A stretch of 64,000 nucleotides of DNA from JANQPX01 sp050633905. GTDB lineage: Bacteria > Pseudomonadota > Alphaproteobacteria > Geminicoccales > Geminicoccaceae. Position numbers and translations under genes: made by a program. The stretch covers positions 1 through 64,000 of the forward strand of contig JBOEHJ010000084.1 in NCBI GenBank assembly GCA_050633905.1, read 5' to 3'. Below, one piece after another: positions 27,498 through 36,479 of the stretch; the stretch's first letter is position 1, and each line of letters begins with the position of its first letter. Below the pieces are notes generated by a model. That model had not been told where the DNA came from, searched no databases, and saw nothing but the letters and a program-made list of their open reading frames with translations.

Positions 27498-28478
27498 TCA
27501 CGTTCTATTGTCCCGACATCGTGACGTGGGACCCTGAGCTTCTGCCCAACGAAGCAAATCATTGCGCGCCCAGATGAGATGGTAGAAGGCTGGATGATAG
27601 GTGCCTTTCCGGTATGCTTCCGTTCGCTTTTTGGAGAGGCGAAGAGCGGTACGGATCGCCGTTTCATCAGTTCCGATCCGGTAGATCCGAGCACCTCCGG
27701 ACATCGGCAGTGTATTGAGAAACGCCAATTGTGGGCTAACCCGACCGACTGCCGGATCGTGCCACCAACTAGGACTGAGCAGGCCGAGATGGTCCGGCAT
27801 CTCGCGTAACAGGCGCGCGATATCCAAGTAGAGTTCGCGATACCCTTCCAGCGAAAACGCTGCTGGCCGCCGCTTGTCAAAATGGCTGACAAGAACCGGG
27901 ACTGTGCCTCGAACAGAAAAACCGATATGGATGAGCGCCCGGATCGACTGCGCGATCTCTCTCTTTTGCAGCAACCAGCGCAAATGAAGGCTGCAACCGG
28001 CATCCACGAGTTCAGCGCCGCAGGGCCAGAGCTTGATCCGGCAAACACCGAGATCCACCAGGAAGTCATGACGCTTCAGATCATATCGATACGGCCTGGG
28101 TTTCTGCACATCCCTGATCATCGATTGGAAGTAGGCCATGACACGCCCTTCCAGCCAACTCGGAAGGCCGAATTTGGCGACGCGCTGCTCAAAGCGCCCC
28201 ATCAACTCCAAGAGAACCAGGCGATGATAAACATCAAGAGCCTGCTCACCTCCAAGAGTGACAATAGCGTCGCAAATTTCCCAAATGGCCAGGGGCACGT
28301 CATTATAAGGTGTGGACACCGGCTGATTGTCGAACTGGTCAATATAAGCATCGACACCCAGCGGTCCCTTAAGGTCGAGGCCGGCCGCGGTCAGCTGTTC
28401 CCTGAACGCCAGGGAAACCCTACCCAACGTTTCTTGATCGATGATTTCTTTGTCGATTTCAGCATCAAAATTCGACAT
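27498..28478 (-). CDS. Hypothetical protein, 326 residues
   Basis: I do not recognise this family. The protein is soluble-looking, with no signal peptide or membrane helix. It is rich in Leu, Arg and Trp and has a possible helical N-terminal part (DQETLGRVSLAFREQLTAAG). A patterned core contains ELMGRFEQRVAKFGLPSWLE, KRHDFLVDLGVCRIKLWPCG, EGYRELYLDIARLLREMPDH and LLSPSWWHDPAVGRVSPQLA. The end, from GGARIYRIGTDETAIRTALR to FYHLIWARNDLLRWAEAQG, has the look of a catalytic or ligand-binding module, but no known motif stands out. Neighbours are a GMC remnant and an intact GMC oxidoreductase. Codon use looks coding, and the long open frame supports a real gene. Confidence 0.7.
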   Translation of the reverse strand: MSNFDAEIDKEIIDQETLGRVSLAFREQLTAAGLDLKGPLGVDAYIDQFDNQPVSTPYNDVPLAIWEICDAIVTLGGEQALDVYHRLVLLELMGRFEQRVAKFGLPSWLEGRVMAYFQSMIRDVQKPRPYRYDLKRHDFLVDLGVCRIKLWPCGAELVDAGCSLHLRWLLQKREIAQSIRALIHIGFSVRGTVPVLVSHFDKRRPAAFSLEGYRELYLDIARLLREMPDHLGLLSPSWWHDPAVGRVSPQLAFLNTLPMSGGARIYRIGTDETAIRTALRLSKKRTEAYRKGTYHPAFYHLIWARNDLLRWAEAQGPTSRCRDNRT

Positions 28479-28874
28479 TTCGGTTACTTTAAATTGGTTA
28501 GATCTTGGGCGAATTTTAAACAGGAGGTTATTGTTGGCGCTCTAAATGTTGACCTGTTGCTACTCTATCGTGCAACTGATGACATCTGTGTAATTGACAA
28601 ACTAATAGATCAAATTTTTCCGTTATTCAATATATACCGACTTCACAGGCGAATGAGCTTGGACCACAAGGTCGAACAGGGCCAGAAACGTGCATTGAAC
28701 AACGGTGAAAGACGCTCTCTTTCTGGGGCGTTCAGAAGATCGGCCAAGCTGCAATACTGGAAAAAATCCCTCTCTTCGATGAGAGGAAGCATTGAGCATA
28801 TGACTGTGCTTATTTGGGAAACGCGTAGAAACCAAACGAACCCAAGAGCCGCGGAGATCCTGGGTTTTTCGAGA
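28479..28874. other. Intergenic, AT-rich
   Basis: No supported gene. The first half (28480-28640) is markedly AT-rich and probably carries the promoter of the minus-strand hypothetical gene. The second half shows no gene or repeat. Confidence 0.45.
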
Positions 28875-30518
28875 CTATGTTCCGTTTCGTAAAATCATCG
28901 AGGCGGCTTTCTCAGCAATCATCAGGGTTGGGGAATTGGTGTTGCCAGAGGTGATCGTGGGCATGATCGAGGCATCCGCGATGCGCAGGCCTTCGATCCC
29001 GTGGACCCGAAGCTGATCGTCGACCACGGCATCAACGTCCGATCCCATCTTACAGGTGCTGACCGGGTGAAAGATCGTGGTGCCAATATTGCCCGCAGCC
29101 TTGATCAGATCCTCTTCTGAGCGGACTTCCGGGCCTGGGATGAACTCTTCAGGCTGATAGGGCTTCATCGCCTCGGTCTCGTTGACGATCCGGCGGGTCA
29201 GGCGGATGGCATCGGCGGCGACGCGTTTGTCCTTGTCGGCGGAGAGATAGTTGAGCTGGATCGCGGGCGCCTCATCCGGTCTGGCACTCTTGATCCTGAC
29301 ATGGCCCCGGCTTTCCGGTCTGAGATCGCAGACGGAGGCGGTGAAAGCCGGAAAGGGATGCAGATCCTCGCCAAACTTGCCGAGGCTGAGCGGCTGGATG
29401 TGATATTGCAGATTGGCGGTGGCGAACTCATCCGATGACTTCGCGAACGCGCCCAGCTGCGACGGCGCCATGCTGAGCGGTCCTGTCCGGTTGAGCGCAT
29501 AATCCAGCGCCATCTTCGCCTTGGAGAACAGGCTTTGGGTCTTCTCATTCAGGGTTTCGACGTTCTGCACCTTGAAGGCGAGGCGGAGCTGGAGGTGGTC
29601 CTGCAGATTCTCGCCAACGCCGCTAAGCTCATGTTGGACATCGATGCCATGCTCGGCGAGAAGAGCACCCGGTCCAATACCTGAAAGCTGAAGGATCTGC
29701 GGCGAGCCGATAGCGCCCGCCGCCAGAACGACCTCCGCATTCGCCGTCGCCTGTTTTTTTGCTCCATCATGGTGGAACATCACACCGGTGACGCGCTTGC
29801 CATCCAGAACCAATCGCTCGGTCTGAGCATGGGTAAGAATAGTAAGGTTGTCGCGCTCCTTCGCCGGCTTCAAGAAGGCCTTGGCGGCGTGCCAGCGGAT
29901 GCCCTTTTTTTGGTTGACCTGGAAATAGGCGCAGCCCTCATTATCACCGCTATTGAAATCCTCGATCGCGGGAATGCCGACCTCGGCGGCAGCAGCTCGA
30001 AACGCGTCCAGGATTTCCCAGCTGATCCTGGGCTCCTCGACCCGCCACTCACCATCGGCGCCATGCAGATCGCTCGCACCGCCGAAATGATCCTCGGTCT
30101 TCTTGAAGATCGGCAAGACATCGTCCCAGGACCAACCGACATTGCCGAGCTGGCGCCAATGATCGTAATCAGCCGCCTGGCCACGCATATAGATCATGCC
30201 GTTGATCGACGAGCAGCCCCCCAGCACTTTTCCGCGCGTGTAATTCAGGGAACGGCCATTCAGACCGGGGTCGGCCTCGGTCTTGAAACACCAATCCGCG
30301 CGCGGATTCCCCTGGCTGTAAAGATAGCCGACGGGGATGTGAAACCAGATCCAGTTATCCTTGCCACCGGCCTCCAGGAGCAGAACCTTGTTATTGGGAT
30401 CAGCGCTCAATCGGTTGGCCAGTAGGCAGCCGGCGGTACCCGCGCCTACCACGATATAGTCGAACTGCCCGAATGCTTCACCGATCGCCTGCGCCGTCGC
30501 CATGTGCTCTCCCATCAA
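28875..30518 (-). CDS. GMC family oxidoreductase (choline/alcohol dehydrogenase type)
   Basis: FAD-dependent oxidoreductase of 547 residues. The Rossmann motif FDYIVVGAGTAGCLLANRLS is at residue 20 onward. GKVLGGCSSINGMIYMRGQ is the GMC signature 1 region, and AAGAIGSPQILQLSGIGPG is signature 2. The C-terminal block carries the catalytic His in TTIFHPVSTCKMGSD and Asn in TSGNTNSPTLMIAEKAASMI. Members oxidise choline, long-chain or polyethylene-glycol alcohols, and sugars; sequence does not settle which. Neighbouring polyamine-type transport genes and a BCCT transporter in the window make an amine alcohol plausible, but this is inference. An earlier ATG five codons upstream of MATAQAI is included; either may be used. 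Confidence 0.9.
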   Translation of the reverse strand: MMGEHMATAQAIGEAFGQFDYIVVGAGTAGCLLANRLSADPNNKVLLLEAGGKDNWIWFHIPVGYLYSQGNPRADWCFKTEADPGLNGRSLNYTRGKVLGGCSSINGMIYMRGQAADYDHWRQLGNVGWSWDDVLPIFKKTEDHFGGASDLHGADGEWRVEEPRISWEILDAFRAAAAEVGIPAIEDFNSGDNEGCAYFQVNQKKGIRWHAAKAFLKPAKERDNLTILTHAQTERLVLDGKRVTGVMFHHDGAKKQATANAEVVLAAGAIGSPQILQLSGIGPGALLAEHGIDVQHELSGVGENLQDHLQLRLAFKVQNVETLNEKTQSLFSKAKMALDYALNRTGPLSMAPSQLGAFAKSSDEFATANLQYHIQPLSLGKFGEDLHPFPAFTASVCDLRPESRGHVRIKSARPDEAPAIQLNYLSADKDKRVAADAIRLTRRIVNETEAMKPYQPEEFIPGPEVRSEEDLIKAAGNIGTTIFHPVSTCKMGSDVDAVVDDQLRVHGIEGLRIADASIMPTITSGNTNSPTLMIAEKAASMILRNGT

Positions 30519-30668
30519 TAACCTTACATTCCTGTTTGACGTGCCTTGGCGCTTTCGTCCAGAGACATAGTCCCCGCACGTCGCTTGAAGGCTGCACGCG
30601 GTGCTGGGGATCGACCTGATACCGCTCTATGTTATGATCTTTTGCCTGGCTGAATGGAGGAACTGTCG

Positions 30669-31538
30669 ATGACGATCGAGAAACGGGCTTTCGGGCGAAC
30701 CGGCCATCAGAGCTCGGCAGTGATTTTTGGTGCTGCCGCACTCAAGAACGTCGATCAGGCCACTGCAGATCGAACGCTCGAGCTTCTCCGTCGTTATGGC
30801 GTCAACCATATCGACACAGCGCCGCGTTACGGCGATGCCGAGCTGCGCATCGGCCCGTGGATAGAGGAAGCAAGAGACGACTTTTTTCTCGCCACCAAGA
30901 CCGATCAATTCGACTATGCCGGTTGTAAAGCTCAGATCCAGCGATCCTTGGAACGTCTGCGCACCAATCGTCTCGACCTCATTCAACTCCATGCCCTGAT
31001 CCACCCGGATGACTGGACCCGCGCATTCGGGAAGGCTGGTGCCCTTGAGGCAATTTTGGAGGCAAAGCAGCAGGGCTATGTTGATCATATCGGCGTCACC
31101 GGCCATGGCTGGACGGTGGCTGCAATGCATCGAAAGAGCCTAGAGCGCTTCGACTTCGATTCCGTGCTGATGCCGTGGAATTGGTTCGCCGCTCACCACC
31201 CCACTTATGCCAGCGATTTCAAGGAAACCGTGGCGATCTGCGAGGCGAAAAACGTCGCGATCCAGACCATCAAGGCGATCGCTCGGGGCCCCTGGGCGGC
31301 CAACATGCCGCAAAACCGCAATACCTGGTATCAGCCGCTCGAGGATGAGGATGACATTCGGACCGCCGTGCACTGGGTGCTGTCTGATCGCCGTTTCTTC
31401 TTGAACTCGGTCGGCGATGTGGAGCTGTTACCGATGGTGCTCCGCGCCGCCGACGAGCTTAGCGACGCGGTCCCCGATGAGGCGATGATGAGCAAGCTGG
31501 GTGACCGAAGCGGCCTATCCTCAATCTTCGGCCTCTAA
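30669..31538 (+). CDS. Aldo/keto reductase
   Basis: NAD(P)H-dependent oxidoreductase with a TIM-barrel fold, 289 residues. It opens with EKRAFGRTGHQSSAVIFGAA. The catalytic tetrad is partly visible: Asp and Tyr in HIDTAPRYGDAELRIG, Lys in FFLATKTDQFDY, His in DLIQLHALIHPDDW. It is a distant member, since the C-terminal cofactor loop is short (TAVHWVLSDRRFFLNSVG). ATG at 30669 has GGAGG at 30656-30660. It diverges from the GMC oxidoreductase gene with 150 bases between. The stop is TAA within CTAA, where a copy of the dispersed repeat begins. Confidence 0.88.
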   Translation: MTIEKRAFGRTGHQSSAVIFGAAALKNVDQATADRTLELLRRYGVNHIDTAPRYGDAELRIGPWIEEARDDFFLATKTDQFDYAGCKAQIQRSLERLRTNRLDLIQLHALIHPDDWTRAFGKAGALEAILEAKQQGYVDHIGVTGHGWTVAAMHRKSLERFDFDSVLMPWNWFAAHHPTYASDFKETVAICEAKNVAIQTIKAIARGPWAANMPQNRNTWYQPLEDEDDIRTAVHWVLSDRRFFLNSVGDVELLPMVLRAADELSDAVPDEAMMSKLGDRSGLSSIFGL

Positions 31539-31622
31539 GGGTGGCATGACCACCTCATTTGGTTGTGCGTGCCTTCGAAGGACGAGCTCAATGATTCAGG
31601 GATATGCGGCCCTTTGTCGGGG
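31535..31622 (+). repeat. CTAG-anchored 3'-end repeat, copy 2 (CTAA variant)
   Basis: Begins at the aldo/keto reductase stop: CTAAGGGTGGCATGACCACC then TCATTTGG, a middle CCTTCGAAGGACG, and the tail GGGATATGCGGCCCTTTGTC. The middle and tail align base for base with the copy at 48901-48958, and the head aligns with the copy after the methyltransferase gene. The dyad GGTGG-CATGA-CCACC could form a small hairpin in RNA. Confidence 0.7.
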
Positions 31623-31749
31623 GAGATTAGGTTCTTGTCACAACGACTAACTGTGCTCGATGAGAGAATGGGGTTTACTTGGTCAATAACGGGGCATGTG
31701 CGCGTCGGCGCTTAAGCGGCTTTTTGCGTCGATCGACCACCTACGCTTT

Positions 31750-32706
31750 TCACCGGTGCCGAAGAAACGCCAGGGGTAAGGTCAAGAGCCGTACTAACCT
31801 TTGATGCGATCTCGACATGGTCAACCGCCAGACTTCCTTGAAGTTCACCGTGACATCATCCCATCGCGGACGGTTGCCCGCGATGCCATGATTGATCTCG
31901 AAGCGAGTCCCTTCAGTCCGCTCAGCCTCAAATGGCACCTCCAGCCATGCGCAGAGGTCGCTAATGACCGAATTCGGATCGGTCGCCAGATCTTCGTAAT
32001 GGATCGTCCTCACCGTCTCAGGCCGGAACATACGCCAAATCAAGGTCCGTCCAAGAGCATTGTCCACCAGCCAACGCCCAGCATATTTGACAACCGCCGC
32101 TAACCCGGAAGCTTCGGCCGAGCGCATCATATTGGCAACAAAGCCCTCGGGACGGCGGATCAGGTGGATCACCCGAATATCGAAATGACCGGATGCCTGC
32201 AGCCAGAGGAGCCGGTAAGGGTCCTTCGACGCATCGACCATCCAGGTCACACGCTCCTGATGCTCCCCGGCGGCATGTTTCGCCTCATCAAGGACTGCAC
32301 GATTACTGATTCCATAAGCCTCGGCCGCCGATCGATGGCTGGCCAAAGGCCGACCGGTCAGGAACGATGGCAGCAGGGACCAGCGCACGACCTTGCCGTG
32401 CGGGAAGCGACCCGAGCGGAAATAGCCAAGGGGAAACCGGAGGGTCCGCCGCAGGCGCAAAACGATCGGGGCCCAAAAATCGCATTGGCTGAGCTGCTCA
32501 TGGCAGCCGCAGGGCATCTGCTGTCCAACACCGATATCGAGCAGATGGAATTCACCCAAGGTCCAACATTCGGGCTGGGCGCCGAGCAGGACATCGAGCA
32601 GGGTCGAGCCGCTGCGCCCGGTGCTAAGAATGTAGATAAGAGGCAGTTTGGCGCTTTGATCACCTTGAGATCGAGGGTCGCGGCGTGAGGATTGGAGCGG
32701 CGCCAT
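31750..32706 (-). CDS. Sulfotransferase family protein
   Basis: PAPS-dependent sulfotransferase-like protein of 318 residues. The 5'-phosphosulfate loop is clear near residue 25 (IYILSTGRSGSTLLDVLL), and a 3'-phosphate-binding region is likely around WMVDASKDPYRLLWLQ and IRVIHLIRRPEGFVANMM. The late motif TIHYEDLATDPNSVISDLCA is typical of bacterial carbohydrate or lipid sulfotransferases. No signal peptide is seen, so the acceptor is probably cytosolic or membrane-facing. Nothing nearby identifies it; no capsule or Nod-factor genes are present. Confidence 0.86.
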   Translation of the reverse strand: MAPLQSSRRDPRSQGDQSAKLPLIYILSTGRSGSTLLDVLLGAQPECWTLGEFHLLDIGVGQQMPCGCHEQLSQCDFWAPIVLRLRRTLRFPLGYFRSGRFPHGKVVRWSLLPSFLTGRPLASHRSAAEAYGISNRAVLDEAKHAAGEHQERVTWMVDASKDPYRLLWLQASGHFDIRVIHLIRRPEGFVANMMRSAEASGLAAVVKYAGRWLVDNALGRTLIWRMFRPETVRTIHYEDLATDPNSVISDLCAWLEVPFEAERTEGTRFEINHGIAGNRPRWDDVTVNFKEVWRLTMSRSHQRLVRLLTLPLAFLRHR

Positions 32707-32877
32707 GGGCAGTATTCAGCCTTTATACAAAGAAAACAATTTCGGTGTAATTCAGCTTTTAAATAATTTTTGACGTGACAAGGGGTCAGATACAGACCGC
32801 AAGCACGAAAAAACGCCCGTATTAGTCAGCATTAAATAGCAAAACACCCGTTAAGTTGATCGCTCTGCGCTAAAGAA

Positions 32878-33789
32878 TCAACTCACCCGAATGCCACGCA
32901 ATCGTTCGTTGCGTCGTCTTAGCAACTCCATGGCCGTCAGAAGCCCAATCGAGATGATCACCAGGATGGTAGCGACGGCGAGGATAGTCGGCGAGATCTG
33001 CTCGCGGATGCCGGACCACATCTGACGCGGGATGGTACGCTGCTCGGGGCCGGCGAGAAATAGGACCGCGACCACCTCATCGAAGGAGGTGATGAAGGCA
33101 AAGAGGCCGCCTGAGACGACACCCGGGATGATCAGCGGCATCTGCACCTTGAAAAAGGTGCGGATCGGGTTGGCACCAAGGGAAGCTGCGGCGCGCACCA
33201 GGCTGTTGTCAAACCCGACCAGGGTAGCGGTTACCGTGATGATCACAAAGGGGGTGCCGAGAGCAGCGTGGGCCAGGATGACGCCGAGATAGGTTTGGCT
33301 AAGTTTTATTTGACTATAGAAATAGAACATGCCGGCAGCGGTGATCACCAGGGGCACGATCATCGGCGAGATCAGGATTGACATAATGGCGCCGCGATAG
33401 GGCATTTCCGAGCGTGAGAGGCCGATCGCGGCCAGCGTGCCGAGGGCCGTTGCCAGCAGCGTCGCGGCGAAACCGATGATGAAGCTGTTCTTCATCGCGC
33501 GCACCCATTGCGCATTCGTCCACATATCCGCCCACCAGGCAGCCCCCGTAGCATCAGGATTGGCCATGCCGTTAGCGAAAATATCCTTGTACCAACGAAG
33601 GCTATAAGCGTCCGGGTCCAGGCTGAGCATGCCCTGGGTAAAGCTGAAATAGGGCTGAACGTTGAAGCTGAGCGGCACGATGATCAGGATCGGCGTGATC
33701 AGAAAGATGAAGATCAGCGCACAGATCACGCGAAAGCTGTAATACCAGATCCGCTCGCCAGCGCCGGCATAGGGAGGAAGCGCGCTCAT
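32878..33789 (-). CDS. ABC transporter permease, polyamine type (PotC-like)
   Basis: Inner-membrane subunit of 303 residues with six predicted helices, starting with FRVICALIFIFLITPILIIV and ending with TILAVATILVIISIGLLTAM. The EAA loop that contacts the ATPase is AAASLGANPIRTFFKVQMPL. It is the last gene of a four-gene importer cluster read from the ATPase gene downwards: ATPase, binding protein, permease B, permease C. Homology is to PotC/PotI and related amine or opine systems. The 170 bases beyond its stop carry no gene. Confidence 0.9.
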   Translation of the reverse strand: MSALPPYAGAGERIWYYSFRVICALIFIFLITPILIIVPLSFNVQPYFSFTQGMLSLDPDAYSLRWYKDIFANGMANPDATGAAWWADMWTNAQWVRAMKNSFIIGFAATLLATALGTLAAIGLSRSEMPYRGAIMSILISPMIVPLVITAAGMFYFYSQIKLSQTYLGVILAHAALGTPFVIITVTATLVGFDNSLVRAAASLGANPIRTFFKVQMPLIIPGVVSGGLFAFITSFDEVVAVLFLAGPEQRTIPRQMWSGIREQISPTILAVATILVIISIGLLTAMELLRRRNERLRGIRVS

Positions 33790-33927
33790 CGTTCAACTCC
33801 CCTTTCCAGCCTCAGGTCTATCGGCAACATCCGCCACACCATTTCTCTGGCCAGGATTCTATATCGATCGATGAAATCGGATTTCTCCGCTTGGTTCAAT
33901 GCCAACGTCGATGAGATCGCCATGGGA

Positions 33928-35196
33928 TTAGCCGAGTTTCATGTTGTCGATCCCGACGATGCGGTCGTAGATCCAGTAAAGGGCGAGAACGCCACCGAGC
34001 AGGAAGATGGCGAGGGCTGCGGCGAGCGACCAGTTAAGCGATTTCTGCATGTGATAGGCGATGAAGTTGGAGATCAGCTGACCGTCCTGGCCGCCGACAA
34101 GTGCTGGCGTGATGTAGTAGCCGATCGCCAGGATGAAGACGAGGAGCGAGCCTGCCCCGATGCCGGGGACTGTCTGGGGTGCGTAGACCCGCCAAAATGC
34201 AGTCCAATTGGTGGCGCCCAGCGACTTGGCCGCGCGCATATAGGAGGGTGGGATGGTCTTCATCACCGAATAGAGCGGCAGAATCATGAACGGCAGCAGA
34301 ATATGTGTCATGGCGACCAGTGTGCCGGTCATATTGTAGATCAGGGAAAACCGCTGATCATCGGCGGTTAGGCCGAAGGTCACGGCAAGGTCGTTCAGCA
34401 CGCCCTCGCTCTGCAACATCGCGATCCAAGCCGTCGTGCGCACCAGTAGCGATGTCCAAAACGGCAAGAGCACCAGGATCATCAGGAGATTGGAAGTTCG
34501 GACCGGCAAATGGGCCAAGAGATACGCCACGGGATAGCCGAGCAGGATGCAAAAGATGGTGACCGCGAGTGCTACCAGGATGGTTTTGACATACAGCCAG
34601 ACATGGATACGCTGGCGTTCCTCAACCCGCTCAAAGCTGCCATCAGCCTTATAATTGACGTCAACGGCTGCCGCCAGAAAGGCAGGCGTGGTACTCTTGG
34701 CCGCGACCTTCATCGCCTGCCAGACCTCAATCTTACCCCAGTCCTCGTCGGCATCGAGCATCGCTGCCTTGAAGGGCGGCTCCATCTTCTTGGCTTTGCG
34801 TGCGGTCGAGGTGAAGAGAGATCGGGTGCCGGAGAGCTCCCGGTTCACTCGGGTTGCGACCTTGCCGATGGTCTTGGTTTCTCGCGCGCCAATGAGATCC
34901 TGGGCCAGGGCATCGTATAAGGCCTCGTCCGGCTCACTCGTCGCATCCCAGGCCCGGAGCAGTTCGGCGCTGGCCGGCATGTTCTTGGCGTAGGTGGAAT
35001 TGTTGATACCCTGCCAGAGAAGCAGGAAGATGGGGATGATGAAGCTAGCAAGGATAAACAGCAGCAGCGGGGCGACCAGACCGAAGGCTCGGAGCCGGCT
35101 GACGAACAATGCCTGCGCCAGCTTCTTGCGAAGCGGCGTGCCGTCGGCGGCCAGCATCGGGCCGGTGGCGGCCGTCGGGGCGGTCATATCGGTCAT
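33928..35196 (-). CDS. ABC transporter permease, polyamine type (PotB-like)
   Basis: Inner-membrane subunit, 422 residues, longer than E. coli PotB. The extra length is a loop of about 140 residues between the first helix (GLVAPLLLFILASFIIPIFL) and the second (ILVALAVTIFCILLGYPVAY). It is rich in charged residues and alanine (RVNRELSGTRSLFTSTARK) and faces the periplasm by the positive-inside rule. The EAA loop is RAAKSLGATNWTAFWRVYAP. This insertion is common in amine/opine importers of Rhizobiales and Rhodobacterales. Spacing to permease C is about 140 bases. Confidence 0.9.
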   Translation of the reverse strand: MTDMTAPTAATGPMLAADGTPLRKKLAQALFVSRLRAFGLVAPLLLFILASFIIPIFLLLWQGINNSTYAKNMPASAELLRAWDATSEPDEALYDALAQDLIGARETKTIGKVATRVNRELSGTRSLFTSTARKAKKMEPPFKAAMLDADEDWGKIEVWQAMKVAAKSTTPAFLAAAVDVNYKADGSFERVEERQRIHVWLYVKTILVALAVTIFCILLGYPVAYLLAHLPVRTSNLLMILVLLPFWTSLLVRTTAWIAMLQSEGVLNDLAVTFGLTADDQRFSLIYNMTGTLVAMTHILLPFMILPLYSVMKTIPPSYMRAAKSLGATNWTAFWRVYAPQTVPGIGAGSLLVFILAIGYYITPALVGGQDGQLISNFIAYHMQKSLNWSLAAALAIFLLGGVLALYWIYDRIVGIDNMKLG

Positions 35197-35331
35197 CTCG
35201 ACCTTCTATCGCGGCTGGCGTTTTCGATCGGCATAGGATCGGTCTCTTGTCGGATCAGTTTCTTGTCACGTCGGATGACGCGGTGGGGCCGCTCGAAACC
35301 GGAGCGACCCCTTCCGCATTCAGCCCAAAGC

Positions 35332-36408
35332 TTACTGAGCGAGCCAGGCATTGAAGCGCTCATTCAGCTCGTCCTGGTTGTCGGCCCAGAACTCGAAGTC
35401 ATTGACCAGCGCCGTGGTCATGTTGGCTTCTGCGGTCGGCATATGCGGCGCCATTTCGGTCTTACCGTCGTTGAATGTGCCGACCAGCGGACCAGCAGAC
35501 ATGCGGGCGGGACCATAGGAGATCCAGCTTGCCTGTGCCGCCAGCTGCTCAGTCTCGGTGGAGAATGTCAGGAAGTCGAGGGCATTCTCCAGGTTCGGCG
35601 CACCCTTCGGGATCGCCCAGAGGTCAAAGTCGAGCACCTGACCGTCCCAGACGATCTCGAAATCCTGACCTTCGCCGATCGCTGCGTTAAAGATCCGGCC
35701 ATTATAGGCGGTGGTCATAACGACCTCGCCATCGGCAAGGAGCTGCGGCGGCTGAGCACCGGCTTCCCACCAGACAACGTCGTCCTTGATGCTGTCGAGC
35801 TTGGCGAAGGCCTGGTCGACACCTTCAGCCGTGCTGAGCACGTCGTAGACCTCGTCATGGCTGACGCCATCGGCGATCAGCGCCATTTCCAGCATCGCCT
35901 TCGGGCTCTTCCTCATGCCGCGCTTGCCTGGGAATTTTTCGAGATCGAAAAAGTCGACAAGGTTGGCCGGTCCGTCAGCGAGCACCGACTTGTCATAGGC
36001 GAAAATGGTCGACCAGACGATGTTGGCCACCGCGCAGTCGTTGATCGCACCCTCGATAAAATCGTCTTCGGCGGGCGTGCCATCAGTGCCGGGTGGCAGG
36101 ATGGACGGATCGATCTCTTCGAACAGGCCCTCGTCACAGCCACGGACGGCATCGGAGAGCTCAACGTCAACGATATCCCAGGTGACATTACCGGCTTCGA
36201 CCTGGGCTTTCACCTCGGCCAAACCACCGTTGTAGTCTTCAGAGATAATGCTCTTGCCGGTCTTCGCCATCCAAGGCTTTTGATAAGCTTCCACCTGGCT
36301 CTTGGTGTAAGCACCGCCCCAGCTAACCACGGTCAGGTCTTCGGCAGAAGCAACACCAGCGACCATGACGCTCGCTGCCGTACCCATTAGAATCGTTCTC
36401 ATAATCAT
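35332..36408 (-). CDS. ABC transporter substrate-binding protein, polyamine type (PotD/PotF-like)
   Basis: Periplasmic receptor of 358 residues. The signal peptide is GTAASVMVAGVASAED. The mature protein begins LTVVSWGGAYTKSQVEAYQK and includes GNVTWDIVDVELSDAVRGCD, NIVWSTIFAYDKSV, VVWWEAGAQPPQLLADGEVV and AYNGRIFNAAIGEG, which outline the two-lobed family 1-like fold of COG0687. Acidic and aromatic residues in the cleft region fit a cationic amine ligand, but opines, thiamine-like compounds and mannopine are bound by relatives too. It lies between the ATPase and permease B genes. Confidence 0.9.
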   Translation of the reverse strand: MIMRTILMGTAASVMVAGVASAEDLTVVSWGGAYTKSQVEAYQKPWMAKTGKSIISEDYNGGLAEVKAQVEAGNVTWDIVDVELSDAVRGCDEGLFEEIDPSILPPGTDGTPAEDDFIEGAINDCAVANIVWSTIFAYDKSVLADGPANLVDFFDLEKFPGKRGMRKSPKAMLEMALIADGVSHDEVYDVLSTAEGVDQAFAKLDSIKDDVVWWEAGAQPPQLLADGEVVMTTAYNGRIFNAAIGEGQDFEIVWDGQVLDFDLWAIPKGAPNLENALDFLTFSTETEQLAAQASWISYGPARMSAGPLVGTFNDGKTEMAPHMPTAEANMTTALVNDFEFWADNQDELNERFNAWLAQ

Positions 36409-36479
36409 CGATAGCTCCCTTAGTTTCTTAACAACTGTTCATAACAAACGACAAACTCGGCTTTTAGGCGAGCTTGCCA

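Noticed and set aside
29769..30425. 218-codon frame antisense to the GMC oxidoreductase
   Set aside because: It lies entirely within the clear FAD-binding domain of the sense gene.
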